DNA of 64,000 bases from Amphirosellinia nigrospora (taxonomy: Eukaryota > Ascomycota > Sordariomycetes > Xylariales > Xylariaceae): the NCBI GenBank assembly GCA_004123355.1, contig SCHM01000002.1, positions 3,431,930 to 3,495,929 of the forward strand. Reading direction: 5' to 3'. A model generated the notes under the pieces. The model had not been told where the DNA came from and did not search any database. It was given only the letters and a program-made list of their open reading frames with translations. The translations under genes were made by a program, and so were the position numbers. Positions within the stretch are counted from its first letter, which is position 1, and each line of letters begins with the position of its first letter. Positions 15,121 to 25,652 of the stretch are shown here, one piece after another.

Positions 15121-15180
15121 TTTAATTTAATAAAAGCTTTCGATTTATTAAAAGCGCTTTTAAAAAAAAAATATTTAAAA
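15121..15180 (+). pseudogene. Possible reverse-transcriptase motif remnant
   Basis: Read from 15121 in the first frame, the sequence gives FNLIKAFDLLKALL followed by lysine-rich decayed codons. The core KAFD followed by a leucine pair resembles motif A of LINE-type reverse transcriptases, whose usual form is D-x-x-KAFD-x-V. The matching place in the right inverted copy reads KAFN, as expected if RIP turned GAT into AAT. No GxxQG or YxDD motif could be read downstream because of the mutation load. The retrotransposon assignment is an inference from one short motif. Confidence 0.25.
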
Positions 15181-16536
15181 TATTATATATTTGTTTATTA
15201 ATAATATTTTCGGAAGCTTTTTAAAAATCTTTTAGTTTATTATATAAAATATTTAAAGCAAATAATTTTTTAGCTTAAATAAAATAGCTAATTATTAATT
15301 TTATATATTTTAAATCGTTATTTTTTTTTAAAGTTATTATTTATTTTTTAATAACTTAAATAATAAAAGCGTAATATTTATAATATTTTTTTATTTTTAC
15401 TATTTTATAAACTTTAAAATTATATTATTAGCGCTATAATTAAATTTAAAATAACTTTTAGCTAATATAAACTATTTTTTAGTTATTTACGGCCTATAGC
15501 GTATAGATTTTTTATTTTTAAAAATAAAAAAATTTTTTATTTTAAGCTATTTTTATAAATAGCCGGTTTAGCGCTTATAAAATTATACTAAATAAATTAA
15601 TTAATGCTTAAAAAAAAGCTTTAAAAATTAAATATATAATTATTACGTTTTTTATTTTAAAAAACCTAGCGTATATTTTTTTTTATTTATAAAACAATAT
15701 TAATTTTTTTATATATTTATATTTTTTATAAAAAAATATTTCGCTAGTTTAATATTAATTTTTGTTTTTTTTCGAAAAATATATATATATTTTAATATAA
15801 AATTATAAGTTTAACTAAACTTTATATTTATTAAAAAATATTTTTAAAACAAACTATATTGTTTTTTTTTTTGCTATAGCTTATAATATAATAAATTTAA
15901 TAAAAAAATTTTTATAAAGCTAAAACGTTATACGATTAATAAATAATAGCTAATAATTTAAGCGTTATTATTATTAATTATTTATTAAAAAAAATATATA
16001 ATTATTAAAAAAACAAATTAATAAACGCTTTTTTTTTTTAATAAAATATAAAGCTTAAACGATAAATATCGTAATAGCTATAAAAAAACGCGCCGTATTT
16101 AACTATTTTAACGTTAATATATACTATTTTTAACTATATAAAAACCTACTTTTATAAAACTACGTTAAAATAAAAAAATTATATAATATTTTAAATTTCG
16201 ATAAAAAAACTAGCTAAACGTCCGAACGTTTAACTATAAATAATTATTAATATTATACTAATAAAAATTAATAATAATATATATTATTAGGCGGACTATT
16301 TATTTAAAGCACCGTTTTTATAATAAATATTACGTACGAATATAATTATTTCGTTTTATTACTTTTATTCCGGAGTAAATAATAAGCTGCGGTTAATATA
16401 ACAAGGTGCTTAGAATATAGAGTTTAATTCAGCTAATAATCTCTTTGGGGTCTCTAGGGGCTCTGGTTTCCTAATTCTGACTTCAAACTTTTAGTAAGAA
16501 CAAAGAAAATGTTTAAAACATGCATATTAACTCAAT

Positions 16537-16580
16537 AGCTCTAGAAACATGTTTTTAGAGCTCTAGAAACATGTCTTTAG
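16537..16580 (+). repeat. 22-bp tandem repeat, 2 units
   Basis: Two adjacent 22-base units begin AGCTCTAGAAACATGT and lie close to the element end. Each unit is partly palindromic (CTCTAGAAAC/GTTTTTAGAG). The inverted copy on the right has three units. Confidence 0.8.
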
Positions 16581-16629
16581 AGCTGAGATCTTACCTAAAA
16601 TGGCAAATTATGCCTCCGGGAGCTTAAGA

Positions 16630-16950
16630 ACGGGGGCCGGCTTCTCCAGGATGGCAGAGCGACACTCCTCTTGAATGTAAGCAGCGGGCGCAAGCCCCGC
16701 TCCTTGAAGAATGCGCGACGGCCGGTCGCGGGCTGGTACGTGGACTCACCTTCTTCGGTGGCCGGACGCGCCGAGGCGGGGATCGAGATGCCCTTGTTGC
16801 GCCGGGCGGCGGCACCGTGACGCTCTCGTGGGACGAGGAGCGCCGGACGCGCACCGAGGACCCCGTGGGCGACTTGAGGTCGGGATATGTTTGGACGAAG
16901 TATGCCGAGGGAGACGCCACTCCCTTGCCTGAAATTAGAGTTTCGGGCAC
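16630..16950 (-). pseudogene. Possible 3' continuation of the Cys-rich gene, cut by repeat
   Basis: The minus frame reads a Ser/Pro/Arg-rich disordered stretch (for example KSPTGSSVRV, RASRSPPRRVRPPKK). Its flavour matches the tail of the upstream gene. It reaches a strong splice donor (AAG|GTGAGT, about 16755) and a plausible acceptor (CATTCAAG, about 16672), after which the frame runs straight into the element end at 16629. I read this as the truncated 3' part of the gene at 17093-18256. The same DNA read on the plus strand also gives an open, globular-looking frame, so the assignment is weak. Confidence 0.3.
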
Positions 16951-17092
16951 ACCGATGGCAACATCGATGGCCGTTGTACCTTTAGAGCCGGATGGGTCCC
17001 GATCCGTGGTCTTCTTCTCACGACGAGGTGACCCGGGCGTCGAAGGCGGGCTGGGGTTGGTGTGCGCGACTTAGGCTTACCCGGAGGGGGCG

Positions 17093-18256
17093 TTAGGATT
17101 CGTGGAACCCACTTCCCTCGAAATCGATGTATTCAATATTTGGAATGTAGAGGTCTTTCGCTACCTTCGTTAGCTTTTTCACGAGGCTACAATCGGAGAC
17201 ACTGTCCGCACGTCGAACGATGGGCCTTCTGTTCTTTAAAGTTCGAGGGGTTGGTTGTTGGAGCTCTGGGTTTACTTGCGGTGCCGGCCCTCGCACTAGG
17301 TGGGCGAGCTCGGGAACAAGATCGTTGCTGTTGTACTTGGGTGGTGGCGAAGGGGTGAAAATGCGTACACCGCCTACGCCCTGTTCGTTGTCACTGCTTT
17401 CATAATCGTCGTCCTCATCAACTGCGAAAAGACTCAAGTCAGTGGGTAGCGGTTTGTCCTTCTTGGGAATGAACAACGGGCCGGCCGTTGCGAGTCATCA
17501 CTTACCTCCGAGAAGAAGTCTCCTGGCGGCAATGCAAACGCAACACCTACATTGTCTAATGTGCTGCCCTGGCTTGGAGTACTTTCTGGCTCGGACTGAG
17601 ACTTTGCGGAAAGGGGGTGCCTTCACGGCTAATTGGATATGGTAGTTGACTTATTTGAGCTGGTCGCTGAGAGTTTTGACGGAGTGTTCGAAGACCCCCC
17701 GAGCCGCTTGTTGGATTACTTGATTTTGCTGTGGACGAAGTGGTCGGACGCCTCCTCGAGCTGGTTGTGGGTTTGCACGAGCTCGTGGTTCGCTTACTTG
17801 AACTGTCCGCCGCTCCTCTATGCTAGTCATTATGGAACGCGAGGCGACCGGCGCCGTGCTTCTTTGTGTAGGCTGTTGCATAGGTTGGTTGACTTGATAG
17901 GGTTGCCCTTGTCCCCGTTTGGCCTCTGCCCCTGAAGACTGGCGATCGAGAAGAACATTACGCGGAACGGTACGGGGATCTACGGCCGTCCCCAACCAAC
18001 CTTTTTTCGCCTTATACTCGAGGAAATAATCGACGAACTTCTTGTAGTGGTGCTTGCCGTATTTTCTGCGGAAGTAGTCATTGCAATCTCGACAGACTCG
18101 CTCTAAATCATATCTTCTCACGTGTGGGCGACACTTAGGAAAACAGCAAGCGAAACAAGATCTTTCTTCTCGCAACTGGTAAAGCAAACAGAGCTCTGTA
18201 AACCGCTCTTTATGCGCACACGAACAAAGATATGTGATTCTTCGACAACCACACAT
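17093..18256 (-). CDS. Cys-rich hypothetical fungal protein
   Basis: I do not recognise a named family. The start at 18256 opens MCGCRRITYLCSCAHKERF. Cysteines and histidines crowd the first 75 residues (C2, C4, C11, C13, then CFACCF, CRPH, CRDC), suggesting a metal-binding N-terminal module. The rest is low-complexity, rich in Gln, Pro and Arg. The first frame stops at 17651, but neighbouring frames continue sensibly, and a good intron (GTAAGT..CCCAAG, about 17462-17505) joins FALPPGDFFSE to KDKPLPTDLSLF in phase. One or two one-base indels near 17590-17660 are needed to join the pieces. The last clear stop is at 17093, though similar disordered sequence continues to the repeat edge. Function unknown. 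Confidence 0.5.
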
Positions 18257-19032
18257 CGTGTCTAGATGGTGGATTCGCTAGCAATTTACTTTGCGTCTCT
18301 CTCTCTCCGGGGTGGTCGATCTATTCGTTGGTAAGATCGTTTTACGTTGATGATAGTAATGCAAATTGATAGCTTAGTGGTTGGAAGGGGCGGGATAAAC
18401 AAGTTATGTATGCCATGTATTAGACTATGTCATTGTTCGGGGTGGACAAAAGGTATTGACAGGCTCTTGTTTCTACCTCTTCACTACAGAAACACATGCC
18501 TTCTCTCGCACACGACCCTGGTACCAATTGAATCCTTTGACTACGATGCTATGACCCTATTGATAGCCTTGACCGATTCTTTGCTATGGAGTAACAATGT
18601 CATTGTGTTTGGTTGAAGCCAGAGTGCTATGGCTAAAGAGAAGCAACGGTCGCTTGGGCACGTTGAGATGGGCAACACAAGAATCGACAGGCAGGTACCT
18701 AATTCACCTAGGTAGGCAATGTTGATGCGCGGGAATGGCACTGCGCGCCAGCGGGTTGTGAAACCCTATGAATCATGTTGAGCAGGCCAAGTACTTTAGA
18801 GGTTGGTTGACCGGTTGAGTCACTCGGTACATGCAGCATGACTAAGTAAAAAACGCGGCCCCACCAAAAGTTATAGTGCTTTTTTAGACGTCATAAGGAC
18901 CCAGACGCGCCAGAAAGTACCTAACCAAACATTCTATACATCAGCTCAAACAACACAGAAGCGCAACTAACAGCTTTCCACAACGAATACCCGACGCAGT
19001 CGGAAGTCTTGTTGGTTTAGGGCCAGAAGGCA
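18257..19032. other. Divergent intergenic spacer
   Basis: A 776-base spacer between the divergent Cys-rich gene (-) and VMS1 (+). It presumably holds both promoters. I see no TATA box at a convincing distance and no RNA gene. Confidence 0.6.
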
Positions 19033-21102
19033 ATGGCACCTGCTATGGACAAGAAAACCGAAGACCTCTTAAAGAGGCCTCTATGGTACTTACCTATTTA
19101 CTTATTTATTTACTGGCGACAGCGCTAATCATCAACCCCGCCATCGCAGTCTACGATCTGCCCCACGAAGTTCTCGCGACCCTCACCCTTCGAGCAGATG
19201 CTGACGACCATTCCCACAACTTGGAGGCGAGCCCCGTAGTTCCCTCTACATCACCGTCCCAGGATGCGTCGCGAAACACACTCACCGAGAATCTTGTCGG
19301 GTCCCAAGCATGCTCGCTCTGCGGCTTGTCATTCGCGAGCGTCGAAGATCAGCGAAGTCACCAAAAGTCCGACTGGCACCACTATAACCTGAAGCAGAGA
19401 CTACGGGGTAACCAACCTGTGTCCGAACCCGAATTCGAAAAGCTAGTCGGTGATCTGGACGAGAGTCTATCGGGCTCCGAGTCATCCGAATCCGACGACG
19501 ACGAAGATGACCGCGGCAGCAGGGAGACCGTCTTGACTGCCTTGCTCAAGAAACAGGCCACGTTAGTAGACAGGAATGCTCGGCCAGACAACGAGAAACC
19601 CGGCGCCGACGAGGAAGACCACGACCTCGAGAAGAGGAGGCAACGGGGCGGCGGCAATCCACCCTTATTATGGTTCAGTTCGCCACTTTTGCCGACGAAC
19701 AACTACTTTGGCATCTACCGAACCATATTCTCGCCCGAAGAACTGAAAGACGAAGCCAACATGACCCAAACTATCAGGAGGAAACAGCTGGAGCCCGTGT
19801 CGATACCTAAGCCTAAGGCTGATGGGAGTCTCGTGCCCGAATCGTACAAAGGGCCACACTTCTTCCTGTGCATGATCGGTGGCGGCCACTTTGCAGCCAT
19901 GGTGGTGTCGCTCGCGCCGCGGCAGACAAAACACGGCTCCGTTGGGCCCATGAATAGGGAGGCGACCGTCCTAGCACATAAGACCTTTCATCGGTATACT
20001 ACAAGGAGAAAACAGGGTGGTTCACAGTCGGCAAACGACAACGCCAAGGGGAATGCTCACTCCGCTGGTTCCAGCATTCGTCGCTACAACGAACAAGCCC
20101 TTACAGATGAGGTACGTCTTCTCCTGCAAGACTGGAAAGGCCTCCTCGATACGTCCGAGCTGCTCTTTATTCGCGCGACGGGCGCAACAAACCGGAGGAC
20201 ACTTTTTGGCCCTATGAAGGCCAGGTTCTACGGGCCAACGATCCACGAATACGGGGGTTCCCATTCAGCACGCGGCGAGCTACCCAGAACGAACTGATGC
20301 GCTCCTTCATCGAGCTTACTCGGCTCAAAGTGAGAGAGATCGACCCCGCACAAACAACGAAGCCGGCGCAGGAGTCCGCAGCAAAGACAGCCCCGGCGAA
20401 ACCTAGCAAGCCTGCTGCCCGAAAACTGACCGAGGAAGAAGAGACGGCACAGTTACACACATCACAACTCCAAGCCTTTATTCGGCGCTCAAAGTTACCC
20501 GCCCTCCTCTCTTACCTGAAGAGTAATGATCTACAACCAAATTTCCACTTCCAACCTGCCGACTCGCAGCAGAACCATCATGCACCCACGCCGCTCCACC
20601 TAGCAGCAAGCCAGAACTCGGCGCCGCTCGTCTCGGGTCTCTTGCTCAAAGCAGGTGTAGACCCAACGCTGCAAAGCCATGAAGGCAAGACGCCGTTCGA
20701 CCTCGCCGGCGACCGCGCGACGCGGGATGCATTTCGGGTGGCGCGCGACGAGTTGGGTGAGTCGGCGTGGGATTGGGACGCTGCGCGCGTCCCGCAGCCC
20801 TGAAGCGCGCGGACGCTGAGCGGCGCGACGAGCGCGAACGTGCCGAGGCCGAACGCAAGGAGTCCGAGCGTCGCGCCGCAGAGGAGATCCGGCTGCGCCG
20901 TGAAGGCCCTAAAGTGGGAGACGCGAAGGTTGGAAAGGGTCGGAGTATGCTAGACGCAGGTATACCGCGCTCCGCGCAGGACCACCGCGAGCAAGAGGCG
21001 CGCGGCCTCACACCCGAACAGCGCATGAAGCTAGATCGCGAGCGCAGGGCGCGCGCGGCTGAGGAGCGGTTTAGGAGGATGCAGCAAAGCGCTGGCGGCT
21101 AA
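19033..21102 (+). CDS. Vms1/ANKZF1 peptidyl-tRNA hydrolase
   Basis: Vms1 releases stalled nascent chains from 60S ribosomes in ribosome-associated quality control and recruits Cdc48. In order I see: a C2H2 finger (CSLCGLSF..HQKSDWHH); an acidic linker; the VLRF1 release domain with KQGGSQSAND, whose GSQ glutamine is the catalytic residue in the family; a downstream AGSSIRRYNEQAL signature; an ankyrin segment (TPLHLAASQNS..GKTPFDLAG); and a C-terminal Cdc48-binding VIM, RERRARAAEER, which fits R(x5)AAxxR exactly. Exon 1 starts at the ATG at 19033 and an intron (GTACTT..GCTAAT..GCAG) runs 19086-19149. The exon 1 frame closes only if two bases are missing near 19083. Single C losses near 20211 and 20792 split the rest into three frames. 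The family identity is firm. Confidence 0.9.
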
Positions 21103-24100
21103 ATGTTGGGGTTTAGCGGGTTACGACGTAGTAGTGTCGGGAAGCAATGGCGTTTTAGGGACTACCTGTAATTACGGATTACTCGTGTATGTAGATTCAT
21201 CCGACCATCCATCTATCTACGCTACGCTGCATATAGTCGGGCGAAATGATAGGAATAGAAACTAGGCCCCGAGCTTTTGTCCGGTATGAAAGATGTACGG
21301 CCACGATTGTGGTGATAATCTTCATCGCCTTTTCCCTCTTACCGCCAGACGGGGACGATCTTCACGTCTATTTTTTTTAGCGCCCGCCTTCCCCACGATG
21401 AATGTACGTACAACCTTGTATGGTACGGCGCTTAATACCTACAGTAGTCTCGGGTGTGGGACTGCGTCTTTGGGCGCTTATGAGCGATTAGTAGTGCGTC
21501 CTGTGATGTAATTGCGGAATGAACGCATTTTTGGGGCTGAGGTGAATTGAATAAAGTGATGTCTTTGTGCTTTGTTGGGGGTCTTGGCTAGCTTGATTAC
21601 TTACTTTTGGTGATGTGTGGGATGTTGGGCGTGTATTGGTAGGTATGATCTTAGAGTCGTAGGTAGCATCTAACCTGGAGATTAAGGGAGCGTGGCATCG
21701 TTCATGCGCGGAGGCTGAGTCCTGACGAGGGCTTTGTTGTCGCGGATTTAAGGGATAGTATATATAGTACACATGTAGAGTTGTATGAGCCATGAAAAGA
21801 ATTGAGTGGTGCACTGACCTGTAATCTTTCAAATGTCGGTCGCTGTTGTGATACAGTTAGGTTATGGCGTATGGCCGGGTCAAATCGTTCAGTGAGAGAT
21901 CTTCGTGTAATAACACCCGTTTCGTGCGACGTATTGCGAGATGTCTAAGTATCCATCAAAATCCCGGTGTCGCACGTGCTTTGAGGTTCAAAGGTGGATT
22001 AAACTAAACTTCCGGGATGTTTGTCCTTCCCGCAGCGGATCGATCATCTCGTCCTCCTTGGGACAGGATTCTCGTGATCAGATGAATTGGATTAAGAATT
22101 GATCCGGATCATCATATCTATCCAGTTATTCTGACTATGTTTTCGGGGTTTCTCATTTTATGTCTTAGCCTCCACCGACGGTGTTTCTTAACAATAGATT
22201 GAGTACGGTTGGGCGAGAACCATCTCAGAGGCGGCTTCAGGAGGTTTCAGTCAGAAAACGACCGTTTGGTAAGTCGGCAGATGGTGCCGTAGTAGAGACA
22301 TCACATTAATGTTCTCTCCTTTTTCTTGAATAGAATACGAGAATAATTAATTAGACAGCATCGATAGTTTCGTCTCGCTTCGTCTCTATCACATGATGGG
22401 GAGGAAAGTTCCGGCCTTGGTCATAGTTTGTCATCGTCCGATCCGGGTACTAGTTTTGCGCAGCAAAGCTCCGTTTCTTAGACACCTACTACATTCTTAT
22501 AACCTCACTCTACACTGTACGGGCTGCCTATGGGTAAACATAGTGTACTTAAACGAGCCGGGAATCAATGCAGTATATATACCTTACTAGTGCAGTAGTG
22601 CTGGAGATGGAGCATTATAGGAACAAGGTATGATGGATAGATTGAAGTGTAGGGTTCGCGGATGATCCGGATCCTCGAAAATCTGTATCGGTGTTGACCA
22701 ATTTAAGGGTGTGAAATAATACCCCTTTCTCTAAGACTGCTCGCTTGAAAGTGAGGATGTACGCTTTTGATAGTAGCTTCACGTACAGTACTTTATGAAG
22801 TGCAGGATGCGTCTAGATGTCTAGCATCATTGAATGGGGGTGCGAATGAAAGTTACCTGAAGAGGCTTGGGCTAGTCTTACTCATCGAACTGATTGTCTA
22901 TGGTAGATCTGGTGTTCTGATCTTAGGGAGAAGAACAATCTTCTATCGGAACACGGCGCAGTGGAGGCTTTGATCATTGTAGTTGTGTAAGAGCTATTAG
23001 TTCTGCTATACTAGCACGCAATATATTTCGTCTTGACCTACGCTTAAATGGCAGAAAGAACCGACCCAATGGCCTGGAAAATTACTGGTCACAATTTCCC
23101 TCTCTGAGTCGCTAGTGATTGTTGTGAGCAGACGAAGGGTTTCGCCGTACTACACCCTGGGATCGGTTCCAAGGTCGCATTTGTCCAAGGGTCGGTCTCA
23201 GGTAATGCGCAGTAGTCTCTTGGCAAAACGAGAGCTTGCTTAGATAATAATACATTCTCTGTACACTCGGATATTAAGCGATCGAGACTAATTACCTGAC
23301 ATATCGAAAACTTGCTTTATATTAAGTGTTCTATGTCATAATCTCGAACGACGCGCGCTCCCTACTTGACAGTTATATCATCGTGGCTTTTAGCCCAATC
23401 CTTGACTGGGCCCGAAAGTCGTATAGTTTACAAAGACCTAACGTTAATTTAGTGCCCAGTGAAACTATGGCTTGTTGGTTATGTCGATGCTTCCCAATGG
23501 CTACGACCTGAAACAGAGCCGAACGAGTTCGGGCGACTGGACACCTCCTGTCGTAACCTAGCTAGTCTAGACTACCAATTTGGGCAGCTGGTGCAAGGAT
23601 GCCTTCGAGAGCGCCAAATCTGGCAAGGGAGATAGCTTATCATCCCTGCAACAGATCTTCAAATGCGGAAGCTAATGTCGCTGATCGGTGAAGATGCCCA
23701 AAATGGAACAACTCGCTGACGGGACTGATCGATTTCCATGATGATTTATATACCAAGCGCTTGTCATATGACGGTGGGAAGTGATCTCATGATGTTAAGC
23801 CCATATGGCAAGAGGTCATCAGAATGGACCGTGGAGGGATTCGAATTACCTAATTATATATGTTGATTCAAAGCAGTACTATATACCACGTAGTAAACTA
23901 CTAATCGCAAGCCGACGTCATATAAACATGTGGCTAAAGCTAGTAACCGGTTCAATGTACAAGGAACTACATAATATCCCTTGCTTCTCTATACTCGAGC
24001 TACGGCGTTACTAGTAGGCCAAGACAAATTTAGAAAAGCAACGCCGAGGGCTTCACTTTCACATTACCTCGACTGTTAAAACTTGTACTCTCATGGAGCT

Positions 24101-25560
24101 GCTGCAACCGTGCCGCCGCCTCATCATTCACCATAGGATCCAACAAGACGGCACGGTCCTTAGCCGTAAGAGTTGGTTGCAGCTGGACGCCTTCCAAACA
24201 GCACTTTTTTGTGATAAAATTTATGATTCGGCACCGCGAGATCCTACATGGCCTTTTGGAGGTTGACCCAGACTAACGCATCGACCCCACAGACCCCAGA
24301 TGTAACCGTGGCAAGCTTGGGGCGTGCCTGTTGTACCTGCATGAGGGGATTGTTGCGGTGGCTGTGCTCGTTTCGGACTGAGCAACTCACCAGTGAAACA
24401 ACGAACACCTCGTATTGCTCTCTGTGGTGATGGGAGAGTTGGAAGGTGAATCGAATCGCCTAACGGCCTAATCTGGACCCGGTCGGTTTCTGTTGGGTCT
24501 AAGATCTCTCCCACATTATCTTCATCTGCAGGGTTTTTGGGCATTTCCTGGTCTTGGGGGAAAGAAAGGTGTACTGGCCCTCCACGTAGACTAGGTATCT
24601 AGTGTAATATGAATTTGTTTCGTAAACAACTCTCAGGTACCTAATGGATCTCTTCATTTTTAGCATTCGCCAGCGGCAAAGTCCACTACACTACCTTAGT
24701 GTGAGTGCATCGCAGCGCATTTGGCGCTGTACAACCGAGCACAGAAGCGTGGACTGCCATTCATGGCCAAATCGAACGACCGCAGGCCCTCCCATTGGTC
24801 GGAGCTACTAGCCGGGGGTCGCCATGACTGGCTGGATGGTCCAAGAGACCCGCTGAATGACCCGCTGTCACTAAAAGCGGGTACCTAACACTGCATGCAC
24901 GCCCGCCCTCAAGGATCTCCCTGATCCATTCAAGTTCATCCGTCCAGCACTGATCTGACCGCCAACGCCGACCCCTGAAAATACAACGTCGATGCCCAGG
25001 GAGCCGCGCGCTCTAGTTAGCTCTACTCTAGCTCAGCCTCTCGGCTCTGTCATGCAACGAGGGGCTCTTTGCTGCCGGTCCATCTGGTCCAGTCGTGCCT
25101 GGTACCTATATGCTGGTACATGCTGGTACCCCACCGACCCTCCCTAGGCGTGGGAGCACTGAAGCCACGATGCTCAGTCGCCCGTCGCCCACGGTACAGT
25201 ACGACCAATGGTTCTCTGCCATGGGACAAGGGATAATGTGTAAGCAAGGGCCGACATGGAGAAACAGCCGTTCTCAACCCCGGTCTGCTGGTGCAGGGTC
25301 TCGTTCATGGTCTGACCCGCAGTCTGGCCCTCCTCAGATGAGAGGCTCGCGTGTATCCAGCATGAGATGCTATATATGTCGCTATCCTCTTCCCAGAGTT
25401 GTGACTAGACCTCCTCATCTTCTCTAAGGCTCTTGTTTCTGTCGAGGCCCTCGTTTCCTTGGGGGTATAATTAAACCGTTATTTTTTCTTTCATTGAAGA
25501 GGTCAAGATCATTCGCTTGCTTAACTTCGACTACATTTCTTCATACCGTCATTTCTGCTC
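21103..25560. other. Gene-empty spacer of normal composition
   Basis: About 4.5 kb with balanced base composition and only short, unconserved-looking ORFs in all frames. I see no domain motif, tRNA-like box pair or tandem repeat. Unlike the flanks of the window it is not RIP-mutated. It may contain long UTRs, lost genes or very old repeats. Confidence 0.5.
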
Positions 25561-25568
25561 GATATAAG
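25560..25568 (+). promoter_or_regulatory. TATA-like box of the CFEM gene
   Basis: CGATATAAG lies 85-93 bases upstream of the ATG at 25653, a usual spacing for a fungal TATA element with a short leader. Confidence 0.45.
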
Positions 25569-25652
25569 ACACACATTCGCTCTTACCGAACTTGTACCGC
25601 AGACACCATCTACCAATTTTGAACTGAACAGTTCGTCTTAGTTTCATACAAC

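Larger units (their letters stand above)
1..16629. repeat. RIP-degraded AT-rich repeat block
   Basis: The whole stretch is A/T with scattered GCT, CG and ACT remnants. TpA is extremely common, CpA is scarce and no frame stays open. That is the expected outcome of repeat-induced point mutation, which turns CpA into TpA on both strands of duplicated DNA in Pezizomycotina. Less mutated islands (about 7680-7970, 9170-9440, 9780-9960 and 16320-16629) still contain CA, CC and GG. The block is probably several nested transposons, but apart from the terminal segment described separately I cannot name families. No functional gene is visible. Confidence 0.9.
14972..16629 (+). mobile_element. Element terminal segment, left inverted copy
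   Basis: This segment matches the reverse complement of 62356-64000 along its whole length. I checked it at the outer end (CCGGGAGCTTAAGAA), around 16537-16580, around 15400-15600 and at 14972-15000. Most differences are C/T or G/A, as expected from RIP. The last 300 bases keep normal composition, so this copy is less mutated than the right one. It also carries about 75-80 bases (about 16398-16475) absent from the right copy. The shared sequence stops abruptly after TTAAGAA at 16629, which I take as an element end. No clear terminal inverted repeat or poly(A) tail is seen there, so the class is not settled. Confidence 0.85.

Noticed and set aside
1-16300. Possible CRISPR-like or phage-like arrays suggested by tandem repeats
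   Set aside because: The organism is a fungus, and the repeats are direct tandem satellites without spacers.
16640-17074. Plus-strand open frame with strand-like segments (GYVWTKYAEGDATPLPEI..), reminiscent of a lectin or propeller
   Set aside because: The minus strand gives an equally open reading that continues the style and direction of the upstream Cys-rich gene and has splice signals. No lectin signature residues could be pinned down.
25050-25427. Overlapping ORFs on both strands upstream of the CFEM gene
   Set aside because: Low-complexity, no motif, and mutually exclusive; likely promoter or UTR sequence.
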